Part shown: positions 13,866 to 20,706 of the stretch, piece after piece
Position numbering within the stretch: the first letter of the stretch is position 1
Layout: the number at the start of each line of letters is the position of its first letter
Origin: an archaeon
GTDB lineage: Archaea > Nanobdellota > Nanobdellia > SCGC-AAA011-G17 > GW2011-AR17
Assembly: GCA_023245975.1 (NCBI GenBank)
Contig: JAHFJF010000002.1
Location: 1 to 23,802, forward strand
DNA: 23,802 nucleotides
Direction: 5' to 3'
Made by a program: the position numbers and the translations under genes
The notes under the pieces: generated by a model
Databases searched by the model: none
Told to the model about the DNA's origin: nothing
What the model saw: only the letters and a program-made list of their open reading frames with translations

Positions 13866-15518
13866 TTATTCATCAGTATCATTAGAAACGCCAGTAACCA
13901 AACTCTTGTACGCAGTCCTTGCTTCAGCTTCTGCCCTAGCAATCTTGTTTCCTTCATCGCTGTAATCTACAAAACGCAGCAATGGTTCCATTTCGGGATG
14001 AGCTTCAAGATAAAGTTTAGCCATATTCTGGGCCATCCTTCTGTATCTTGGATGACCTGCTTTCCCTGATCTTAATTCTGTTAAGTGCCCTAATTCTCTT
14101 GGAACCATTCCCATGCTCCATCTTATGAAATGATTAAATAATGCGGCATATTGTGCTTCTACTTCAAACCCAGCATGCTTAAGTTTTCCATAAAGATATT
14201 CTGATTTATCAAAGCACTCTTGTACTTTGTCAAGCATTCCTATTTCATTTATCTCTTCAGGAATACTGTAGCCCAAATCTACCCCTAAATCCTGCCTCTG
14301 CTGTGTTAGCATCCTATGCCTTTGCAAATCCCTGTACTCAGCAAATCCTCCGACAAGGTCAAACCTTATGGGATAGCCAAACTCAAATGCCCTTCCAGGC
14401 CTGTCCCTTCTTGTTCTGCGTTCGCCAAGATAAGTGTCAACAATCTTTTTTTTAACATCCGGATTTAGTTTGCTGACCATCTCCCTTATCTGACTTGTCG
14501 GATGCCTTGCATATTGGAATAACATCTCTGCAACAAGATTGTCATAGAAATTCTCTGGAGAATCTTCAAATAATGCTACTTCCTTTTCTTTTGAGACTGA
14601 AACATTATTGAATATCTCTGAAGCTAATTTCCTAATCTCCATGTTTACAGAAACATCATATTCATTTCTCTCGGCGCGCTTGATATAAGTTGGTATTACC
14701 TTGTCAAGCTCAATTTTTATCAAGTTTGCTAGATTATTCGCTTCATCCAAATCTTCAGACCATAACCTGTTTAGCAGGTTCATATAGAACCTTCCATTGC
14801 CGTATAATCCAACATTAGTCTTTGTTGCTGCAGGTAATATGCATCTTATAATGTCGCACGTTGCGCTTCTTAGAGTAAAATTATAAGCATGGCTAAAAGC
14901 TTTCTTTTCATCATCAGAGGCTAGCTCATTCTCATGTACATCATCCAGCTTTTTCCCGTCTCTATATACAGATATAACAAATTTATCCCTTGGCAGCCTT
15001 TTCTTGAAAAGATTTTTCATTGGCTCTACCAGTGAAGTGTAAGTCTCAAAAATGCCATCCATAGTCTCAACATAAAGCCCTGCAATATGGGATTTCATTA
15101 TGTTTTTAGGCCTTACATATTGCCACTCCCCATCAACTTTCTTGTCGTAAAGAACATATCTTGTTGATTTTTCGATTGGTGAGCCACCGATTCTCCGGTC
15201 TTCTACTATCTTAGTGATTAAGTTAGAAACATTTTCTAGGCAGAGCCATGTCCCGGCTAATTCAGCTACTGACTCATCCCCAAATTGATTCAATACTCTG
15301 TTCATCAATTCACTGCCTTTCTCAACGCTTGGGTTTCCGTTTTCATCCAAGAATTCTTTTAAGATTGTCTCTCTAAGGCCAGTAGGTGCCCGGCTGTATC
15401 TTGCCAATACTCCGCCAGCCAATTCTGGAGATAGCCCACTAATGCAAAAAACATCTCCTGTAGAATTAGTAACAATCTGCTCTAACAATTTCAGCTCTTT
15501 TTCTGTAAAACCACCCAT
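13866..15518 (-). CDS. Tandem double-ThyX-like protein with degenerate motifs
   Basis: A 550-residue protein that appears to be two ThyX-related units in one chain; canonical ThyX is about 220-250. In the first half, FGDESVAELAGTWLCLENVS (79-98) and DRRIGGSPIEKSTRY (107-121) align with the ThyX HxSxxEH and RHRxxSxxxxSxRY regions, and LPAATKTNVGLYGNGRFYMN (228-247) matches the later conserved block. In the second half, EYRDLQRHRMLTQQRQDLGV (394-413) holds an RHR core but lacks the usual Ser spacing, and QYAALFNHFIRWSMGMVPRE (456-475) matches the later block. ThyX makes dTMP with FAD and methylenetetrahydrofolate; with these changes an active synthase is uncertain. FAD or nucleotide binding may remain. 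It has its own promoter. Confidence 0.8.
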   Translation of the reverse strand: MGGFTEKELKLLEQIVTNSTGDVFCISGLSPELAGGVLARYSRAPTGLRETILKEFLDENGNPSVEKGSELMNRVLNQFGDESVAELAGTWLCLENVSNLITKIVEDRRIGGSPIEKSTRYVLYDKKVDGEWQYVRPKNIMKSHIAGLYVETMDGIFETYTSLVEPMKNLFKKRLPRDKFVISVYRDGKKLDDVHENELASDDEKKAFSHAYNFTLRSATCDIIRCILPAATKTNVGLYGNGRFYMNLLNRLWSEDLDEANNLANLIKIELDKVIPTYIKRAERNEYDVSVNMEIRKLASEIFNNVSVSKEKEVALFEDSPENFYDNLVAEMLFQYARHPTSQIREMVSKLNPDVKKKIVDTYLGERRTRRDRPGRAFEFGYPIRFDLVGGFAEYRDLQRHRMLTQQRQDLGVDLGYSIPEEINEIGMLDKVQECFDKSEYLYGKLKHAGFEVEAQYAALFNHFIRWSMGMVPRELGHLTELRSGKAGHPRYRRMAQNMAKLYLEAHPEMEPLLRFVDYSDEGNKIARAEAEARTAYKSLVTGVSNDTDE

Positions 15519-15540
15519 TAGGATGTTTTAGGATTTTAAA

Positions 15541-15550
15541 TTAGTTTAAA
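15541..15550 (-). promoter_or_regulatory. TATA-like element of the ThyX-like gene
   Basis: Minus strand TTTAAACTAA within a longer AT-rich tract (15541-15561), about 27 bases before the ATG at 15518. No ribosome site is visible. A perfect TGATATATCA palindrome (15570-15579) lies just upstream. Confidence 0.35.
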
Positions 15551-15585
15551 TATATTTATATTCTATAAATGATATATCAAAAAGA

Positions 15586-15969
15586 TTATTTCTTTTCTTC
15601 GCCTTTAGATTCAAAAGTAGAAACAATATCAATCACATATTTCCCTTCTGCTAATTTATATACAAGCGGCCTGCCTTTAAATAAATCTACCAAATCAAGT
15701 TCATATTTCCCAGGCTTCAAAACTCTGATAGATTCAAAATCAAGAATTATTGGCTTGTCCTTGTCTAATGTATCGCCTACAATATCCAAGACATCAAATT
15801 CCATCTGCTTCTTCTCATCGTCAGAAAGGCTTGTAGTTACTTCTTTGGCTTTGTCTAAATCTTCTTCGCGTACAAAAAAGAAGAATCTTCCTGTGCATTT
15901 GCACCCTTTAAGAAGTTCAGCAGCCCCATTGGCATAAACTGTGCCGCATTTTACACATTGGTGAGGCAT
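15586..15969 (-). CDS. Archaeal Zn-ribbon protein (DUF2072-like)
   Basis: A 127-residue protein with an N-terminal zinc ribbon: Cys5 and Cys8 (HQCVKCGTVY) with Cys23 and Cys25 (GCKCTGRFFFF). The rest is acidic, then a beta-rich C-terminus (ILDFESIRVLKPGKYELDLV). From memory this matches the archaeal DUF2072/COG3364 family, which often lies beside DUF2073 and an Era-like GTPase, as here. Its ATG overlaps the stop of the preceding gene by one base (TAATG), showing tight coupling. The function of the family is not established; an RNA- or ribosome-related role with the GTPase is plausible. The end is followed by a short T-rich stretch. Confidence 0.8.
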   Translation of the reverse strand: MPHQCVKCGTVYANGAAELLKGCKCTGRFFFFVREEDLDKAKEVTTSLSDDEKKQMEFDVLDIVGDTLDKDKPIILDFESIRVLKPGKYELDLVDLFKGRPLVYKLAEGKYVIDIVSTFESKGEEKK

Positions 15970-16358
15970 TATCGTCTCCCATTACTGCTGCCTAAGTTCT
16001 GTGTGAATAATTCTATTTTGCCTGGATTTCTTCTAATCTCCTTAACAACAGATGCCGGCCCGATTATTGTAAATCCATCTCTTCCGCCAACCAAGAATTT
16101 TATCAATGTATTCCTGACTTGTGACCATAATTTTTTCTCTTTTGATTCAGGGTATATAGTGCATAATTCAATGCCCTTGAATTCCTTGTCAACTAGCTCC
16201 ATAGTCTTCTGTATCAGTTCGGTCTCTTCATTAGGTTTCAATCTACCCTGCATCAATACTATTTTATTGGTTTTAACGATGTTTAATAGTTTCTGCACTT
16301 TTCTCTCAGAAGTTAAGCTTGCAACCTCAATGTAAGGCACAAATTGCAATGTTATCAT
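15969..16358 (-). CDS. DUF2073-like archaeal protein
   Basis: A 129-residue protein, beginning MITLQFVPYIEVASLTSERK and containing GRDGFTIIGPASVVKEIRRN. It has no signal peptide or membrane segment. I recognise it as the archaeal DUF2073 type by pattern and by its place between an Era-like GTPase and a Zn-ribbon gene; this combination recurs in archaea, from memory. The gene starts four bases after the GTPase stop and its stop overlaps the Zn-ribbon start by one base. The three products probably work together, but no reaction is known. The basic C-terminal tail (LGSSNGRR) might contact RNA. Confidence 0.8.
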   Translation of the reverse strand: MITLQFVPYIEVASLTSERKVQKLLNIVKTNKIVLMQGRLKPNEETELIQKTMELVDKEFKGIELCTIYPESKEKKLWSQVRNTLIKFLVGGRDGFTIIGPASVVKEIRRNPGKIELFTQNLGSSNGRR

Positions 16359-16362
16359 TTTT

Positions 16363-16995
16363 TTATTTCACCAGCTTGAACAGCGAATCGTAAAACTGCT
16401 CAACATTGTCTCCTTTTTCAGCTGAAATCCCTACAACTTGGTATTGCGGGAATGCAGCCTCTATTCTTTTGATGTCGGCCTTCTTTAAATCAATTTTGTT
16501 TGCTATAATCATGACTGGTATGTTTCTTGCTGCCAAATTTCCGATTATTGTTATGTTTACCTGAGAATATGGGTTCAATGTGGAATCCAGTACTACTAGT
16601 ACAGCATTCATGTCATCAAGCCATTTTATCGCATCTATTACCCCTTTAGTCGCTTCTTTAGCTCTCTCTTTCGAATCTTCCTTGTTCATCTTGAATTTCA
16701 TGAACTCTTCATAATCTATCTTGGTAGCAATTCCTGGCGTATCAACTAAATTAAAAGAAATAGACTTGCCTTTTGACTTAATAACAACATTCTCTTTTAT
16801 CTTAATCTCTCTTGTCTCATGTGGGATTGCAGAGACTGTGCTCATCTCCTGGCCAAGCCAGTCCTTGCATATCCTATTGGCTAATGTAGATTTCCCAGCA
16901 TTTGGCGGCCCATAAAGGCCAAGCTTAAGCGACTTCTTCTTAGAAAAAAATGAGTTAAAAACCCAGCCCCAGAGCCCTTTCACCTTTTTTATCAT
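16363..16995 (-). CDS. Era-like GTPase
   Basis: A 210-residue TRAFAC-class GTPase. G1 is GPPNAGKST (29-37), G3 is DTPG (85-88), G4 is NKID (166-169) and G5 is the GISAEKG region near the C-terminus. A Thr in PHETRE (about 58-63) fits G2. It is short: there is no KH domain like that of bacterial Era, and no second G domain like Der. The N-terminal KKVKGLWGWVFNSFFSKKK is basic and aromatic, perhaps for membrane or RNA contact. A GGGGGA ribosome site lies just before the ATG. It is first in the three-gene unit with DUF2073 and the Zn-ribbon gene. A role in ribosome biogenesis is inference from the GTPase family. Confidence 0.88.
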   Translation of the reverse strand: MIKKVKGLWGWVFNSFFSKKKSLKLGLYGPPNAGKSTLANRICKDWLGQEMSTVSAIPHETREIKIKENVVIKSKGKSISFNLVDTPGIATKIDYEEFMKFKMNKEDSKERAKEATKGVIDAIKWLDDMNAVLVVLDSTLNPYSQVNITIIGNLAARNIPVMIIANKIDLKKADIKRIEAAFPQYQVVGISAEKGDNVEQFYDSLFKLVK

Positions 16996-17056
16996 GATTT
17001 CCCCCTTTTAATATAGATTAATTTCACCTTCTTTTTCAAGCATAGTAATAAGCCCC

Positions 17057-17066
17057 ATATTTAAAT
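17057..17066 (-). promoter_or_regulatory. TATA box of the GTPase operon
   Basis: Minus strand ATTTAAATAT, with a predicted leader of about 40 bases ending in the GGGGGA site before the GTPase ATG. Confidence 0.5.
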
Positions 17067-17074
17067 ACATTATG

Positions 17075-17086
17075 GTAAAATTTTAC
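17075..17086. repeat. Palindrome overlapping the last stop codon of the pilus operon
   Basis: GTAAAATTTTAC is a perfect 12-base dyad covering the TAA stop (17083-17085) of the 143-residue pilin-like gene. It is AT-rich and not followed by a long T-run, so termination here is uncertain. Confidence 0.35.
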
Positions 17087-17514
17087 TGCAAAGGCCAGAA
17101 CCAAATCCTTACAATCTTTGGGCCATCATTGATATTGTTAGGTGTTATCATGACATCATCCATGTATATTGAAGTAGTTACGCCCTCAGGCGTGAAAACG
17201 CAGCTTGTTGTTAAGCATATTGCACAGGCGTAAGCAAATCCTGGCGGCAGGTTAGAAGAAACTAATTCATCTATTTTCGGAGCTACACCTATATCACTAC
17301 CGCATGAGCCATCACTGCCCACGCTTAGTGCTTCGTCCCTTAGCTCTTGGTTGTCTTGAACTTCTTTAAGAATATATCTTTGCGCACTATCAACCTGTGG
17401 CGGCACTGTTTTTGGATTTACAGTTCTTTCCGGGGTTACTGCGAATATGAACAGCAATATTATTACAATCGCAATTACTGCCTCAAGCGTCCTTATGTAT
17501 CCTTTTTTATCCAT
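17083..17514 (-). CDS. Small pilin-like protein with class III signal peptide
   Basis: A 143-residue protein starting MDKKG then YIRTLEAVIAIVIILLFIFAV. This has the layout of an archaeal prepilin: a short basic leader, cleavage after Gly5 by a PibD/ArlK-type peptidase, then a hydrophobic assembly helix with Glu at position 6 of the mature protein. The outer domain has four cysteines (71, 97, 100, 105; FAYACAICLTTSCVF), suggesting disulfides. It is the last gene of the pilus operon, starting one base after the preceding gene's stop. A minor pilin or pseudopilin is the likely role, since its position and lack of an own promoter argue against it being the main subunit. Confidence 0.8.
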   Translation of the reverse strand: MDKKGYIRTLEAVIAIVIILLFIFAVTPERTVNPKTVPPQVDSAQRYILKEVQDNQELRDEALSVGSDGSCGSDIGVAPKIDELVSSNLPPGFAYACAICLTTSCVFTPEGVTTSIYMDDVMITPNNINDGPKIVRIWFWPLQ

Positions 17515-17515
17515 T

Positions 17516-18325
17516 TTACCAAACCCTCATGTTTATCCTGACTGGATTCCGAATTCCAAACTTATCCAATGTCACATCAACTCTCTCTTGGACGAATATG
17601 CTGGCTTGCTGGAATGGCTCAACTTGGTTGCAGATATCCTTAATATCAGCCAATTCATACTTCGGATTTGACGATGGTACCATGAATATCTGGAACTCTT
17701 TGTTTAATGGATAATTCCATTTTGATTTTAATTCTGAATATTCTTCAGGAGTAGTGCAAGGAAAATTTACGGCATCTATATTGATAATCTCGCTGTTTAT
17801 CCCTGCCATTACTTCAATACTGCCGAATGTCCTTGTGAAATTCAATTTAGGCAGCTTGTCACTGATTGATATGGTGGCAGTTATTGCCTCTGGGGCTTCA
17901 TATGCATTAGGAGAATAATGGACATAGATTATAGTTGGCTCTGTGCGGCTAAGAGTAGCCTGCACTCTTATTTCGCTGACAGCATCTCCTGAAAAGTCCA
18001 TATCAAATGGCAATTGGTTCCCAGCATCATCTGTTAAGTAAAAGTCAGTAAGGTCTAGCTCATTTCCAGAAAGCGGTATGTCATTTCGTATTACTGCCTC
18101 ATAAATTCCATCTACCTCTATCTCTATGGGGGTAAAAATTATTGGAGTTTTCTCCAGTACAAGCCTAGTTTCATTGAAGAAAGAGCTGTCTACTATTTTT
18201 ATCAGGTTCTCATTCCTGAATATCGGCTCAACACCTGGCTGGATTAGTATGAATAATGAAAGTGTATATACTAGGAATATACCAAGGCTTACTGCCCAGT
18301 CTGCATGAGTTGCACCCCTTTTCAT
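17516..18325 (-). CDS. Single-pass pilus-operon protein, probable minor pilin
   Basis: A 269-residue protein with a very short basic leader, MKRG, followed by ATHADWAVSLGIFLVYTLSL and further hydrophobic residues to about 29. A class III prepilin cut after Gly4 fits, although the first mature residues are unusually polar; a plain N-terminal membrane anchor is the alternative. The remainder is a beta-rich outer domain (for example PIIFTPIEIEVDGIYEAVIR and TEPTIIYVHYSPNAYEAPEA) with two cysteines. I do not recognise the family. Its start is joined to the stop of the upstream TadC-like gene by ATGA, and it almost touches the next pilin-like gene. An adaptor or tip component is possible. Confidence 0.75.
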   Translation of the reverse strand: MKRGATHADWAVSLGIFLVYTLSLFILIQPGVEPIFRNENLIKIVDSSFFNETRLVLEKTPIIFTPIEIEVDGIYEAVIRNDIPLSGNELDLTDFYLTDDAGNQLPFDMDFSGDAVSEIRVQATLSRTEPTIIYVHYSPNAYEAPEAITATISISDKLPKLNFTRTFGSIEVMAGINSEIINIDAVNFPCTTPEEYSELKSKWNYPLNKEFQIFMVPSSNPKYELADIKDICNQVEPFQQASIFVQERVDVTLDKFGIRNPVRINMRVW

Positions 18326-19194
18326 ATTCCGCCCTTTACTGTCGTAACGATTAATGCTGCAACAGTAACCAGAATGACTGAATGTATGATTCCTTTCTTT
18401 AAAGAATTTTCTGTGAACTTTCCTATCATTAAGCCGGCAAAAAATCCCTGTATCAATACAAGTATAAAGAATATCCTGTCTAAATCGAAGCCTGCTGAAC
18501 CGCTAGATGATGCACCACCAGTTATTCCGCTAAACAAGCTTCCACCTCCAGAACTGATTTTTGTGAGTTGCGGGAATAGTTTTACCTGCAATACAAGCAT
18601 TATCCCAATAAATACAAAATATACAATGTAACCTTGTATTATCTGTGAGAATATGGCTGACTTCCTCTCTTCCTGAACCTTGTTTATCGAGGTTAATGAT
18701 AAAGTGACAGACTCCAATACATGTTCTATGTCTCCACCAGACAATTCTGCTTCTATCACTATTGCCACAGACCTCTTTATCACTTTATTTGCAGTATCAT
18801 TTGCAAAATTTGTCAAAGCTTTGTGAATCGGTATGCCAATCCTTACTTGATTTGCTAATTTTTTAAGGTGCGGATCCAATTCAGCATAATCCTTCTGTGC
18901 AGCCTGCATCACTGAAGATGGGATTGAAATTCCAGATTTGACAGCACTTTCCATCTCCCTGACAAAATCCAGAAATTTCTCTTCTATTCTTTTCTGCCTT
19001 TTTAGTTCTCCCATGAAATCAATCCCGAAGTGGAGCCCTGCGAGAATTAAGCTGATTATAATACCAGGGAAAAACCATCTTGCAGTCGGTCCTGCCGGTG
19101 CCTTGAAACTAAAGAAAAGCAGGAAATCCAAGATTAGAAAAGCTATTGCCCCAGCTATGGATAGAAGATAGACATTCCTGAATCTCATCTTCAT
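18322..19194 (-). CDS. TadC/GspF-family pilus assembly membrane protein (short)
   Basis: A 290-residue integral membrane protein of the type II secretion F (T2SF) family. Two hydrophobic helices near the N-terminus (about 10-30 and 40-58) precede a cytosolic T2SF segment with SGISIPSSVMQAAQKDYAEL, GIPIHKALTNFANDTANKVI and the family-like IEAELSGGDIEHVLESV. Two more helices follow, around YIVYFVFIGIMLVLQV and IFFILVLIQGFFAGLMIG. It overlaps the upstream and downstream genes by ATGA. These proteins sit under the pilus and pass the ATPase motion to the pilins. The Gly/Ser-rich loop SSGGGSLFSGITGGASSSG is unusual for the family. It pairs with the longer TadC-like protein encoded next to it. Confidence 0.88.
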   Translation of the reverse strand: MKMRFRNVYLLSIAGAIAFLILDFLLFFSFKAPAGPTARWFFPGIIISLILAGLHFGIDFMGELKRQKRIEEKFLDFVREMESAVKSGISIPSSVMQAAQKDYAELDPHLKKLANQVRIGIPIHKALTNFANDTANKVIKRSVAIVIEAELSGGDIEHVLESVTLSLTSINKVQEERKSAIFSQIIQGYIVYFVFIGIMLVLQVKLFPQLTKISSGGGSLFSGITGGASSSGSAGFDLDRIFFILVLIQGFFAGLMIGKFTENSLKKGIIHSVILVTVAALIVTTVKGGI

Positions 19195-20534
19195 TTGGGG
19201 ACCACCGCATCAACAAAAAAATAGTATCCTACATTTACAATCGGAATTACAACATATGTCCCTATTATCGCAATTGTCGCAACTGGCACTCCGCCAATCT
19301 GCCCGCCCAATGTCTGTATTATTGCCAATGAGACAAAAAATAATAATGGGGCTGCTATTAGTAACGCAGTATAGACATCAGAATAAGTTGCTACGACCTC
19401 TACATACTTCTGCCTTTCAAGCCTATACCTGTTCAAGGCTTCATCCGCGACTGCCGAGAGGAATTGCTTCAAGTCTCCGCCAGATTCGATGTTATTTACT
19501 ATTCCAGAAAGCAAATCCTTCAATAGCAATGATGGCGTTGACCTTGCGACAGATTTCAGTGCCGTTGACAAGTCATAGCCAAAAATATTTACATAATTTA
19601 CAATCTTGTTTATTTCATCCTTGGTTGCAGGATATTCATCAGTTGATAATATTGTAGAAAAAATAGAGATTGGCTTTGCGCCTGAGCCAGCAACTGCCGA
19701 CATATGAATAATAACAAATGGCAGCTCATTTTTAATCAAGGATTCCTTTTCCCTTGCTACGCTTGACGGATAAAAGTAAGAAACCAAGCCTGTCAAAGCC
19801 GCAAAAACTATTGCTAAACCAAGACCCCTCGATATCTGGATTATTACGCTTGCATCTTTCCAAACCAATGTGAAAAATATCCAGGATATTAAGAATCCTA
19901 TCAAGGAATTTAGGAATATCATACTTATGTATGTCTTGGACATTATTTTCAATCCGGACATTCTCAATGATTGGTAAAGGCCCTTGAATAAAGACGGATA
20001 ATTGTTAACAAGCCTATCGCTTAATTTGTCAAACAGTTTGTTTGCATAGGTCCCATATCCCGATGTCTTATAGACAGTATATTCAACACGAACATCAATC
20101 AGTTTTTTCTTCTTGGCTCTTTTAACAAATTCTTCTAGAAGCTCTTCATCTATATTTGCTTCCCTCATGAACTTTTCTTTTTGTAACCTGTTTAAAGTCA
20201 TTATGTTTTTGACATTTACTTTTTCTTCGCCTTTTGTGGGAGCTATTCTAACTTCCTCCCCGAATGCATCTTCAATCAGGGAAGCATTCTTATCCAGTTC
20301 TGATAATTGAACATTAATATAATCCCTAAGTTGCTTTATTGCAAGGTCTTTCTGCCTGCCCTGGAATATAGCAGAAATTTGGGAATCATATTGTTCTTTG
20401 GTTATCTTCTTTGATTTAAGCTGCTGGTCTAATTCCTCGCAACGCACGACAAGCTGATTAAGTATTGCCTTGTACTGCTTGGCTTCTGTTGCAGCATCCG
20501 TCATCTTCCCGACAAGGGCTTTTATGTCTTCCAT
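19191..20534 (-). CDS. TadB/TadC/ArlJ-like pilus membrane protein with long N-terminal coiled-coil region
   Basis: A 447-residue T2SF-family membrane protein. The first 190 residues are soluble and charged, with coiled-coil-like helices (QYKAILNQLVVRCEELDQQL). This is followed by YANKLFDKLSDRLVNNYPSL, a pair of helices from about 203, a T2SF cytosolic segment (ELPFVIIHMSAVAGSGAKPI; NNIESGGDLKQFLSAVADEA), and C-terminal helices ending before FVDAVVPK. I chose the ATG at 20534 because GAGAGGG precedes it and it begins one base after the stop of the 56-residue ORF; the frame extends to 20558 but that would overlap that ORF. It likely forms the inner-membrane platform with the shorter TadC-like protein and docks the ATPase. 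Confidence 0.88.
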   Translation of the reverse strand: MEDIKALVGKMTDAATEAKQYKAILNQLVVRCEELDQQLKSKKITKEQYDSQISAIFQGRQKDLAIKQLRDYINVQLSELDKNASLIEDAFGEEVRIAPTKGEEKVNVKNIMTLNRLQKEKFMREANIDEELLEEFVKRAKKKKLIDVRVEYTVYKTSGYGTYANKLFDKLSDRLVNNYPSLFKGLYQSLRMSGLKIMSKTYISMIFLNSLIGFLISWIFFTLVWKDASVIIQISRGLGLAIVFAALTGLVSYFYPSSVAREKESLIKNELPFVIIHMSAVAGSGAKPISIFSTILSTDEYPATKDEINKIVNYVNIFGYDLSTALKSVARSTPSLLLKDLLSGIVNNIESGGDLKQFLSAVADEALNRYRLERQKYVEVVATYSDVYTALLIAAPLLFFVSLAIIQTLGGQIGGVPVATIAIIGTYVVIPIVNVGYYFFVDAVVPK

Positions 20535-20535
20535 C

Positions 20536-20706
20536 TTATTCCCTCTCTGCTTGGGCATCTTTCCTTATCGCATTTACAAGAGAGATTATGAATGATTTCT
20601 GCTTGTCAATATCTTCCTTGGAAGCATGCTTCATCTTGATCCTTTCAAGCTCATAACAAGCTTCCATAACAGACTTGGACTTCTGTTCTATTGCTTCAAA
20701 GCTCAT
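20536..20706 (-). CDS. Small coupled ORF (56 residues) between pilus ATPase and platform genes
   Basis: This reading frame is easy to miss because it is short. It starts MSFEAIEQKSKSVMEACYEL and ends KDAQAERE with TAA at 20536-20538. Its ATG shares ATGA with the ATPase stop, and its stop lies one base from the preferred start of the next gene, so it fills the 170-base gap exactly. It has no ribosome site of its own, fitting translational reinitiation. The product is helical and highly charged, with no membrane segment and one Cys. I do not recognise a family. A small adaptor between ATPase and platform is a guess from position only. Confidence 0.75.
   Translation of the reverse strand: MSFEAIEQKSKSVMEACYELERIKMKHASKEDIDKQKSFIISLVNAIRKDAQAERE

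Noticed and set aside
13866..15518. Calling the 550-residue protein a functional thymidylate synthase
   Set aside because: The RHRxxSxxxxSxR pattern is altered in both halves and the length is doubled, so only relatedness, not activity, can be claimed.
20535..20558. Eight-residue N-terminal extension of the long TadC-like protein
   Set aside because: It would overlap the 56-residue ORF, and the ATG at 20534 has a ribosome site and sits one base after that ORF's stop.
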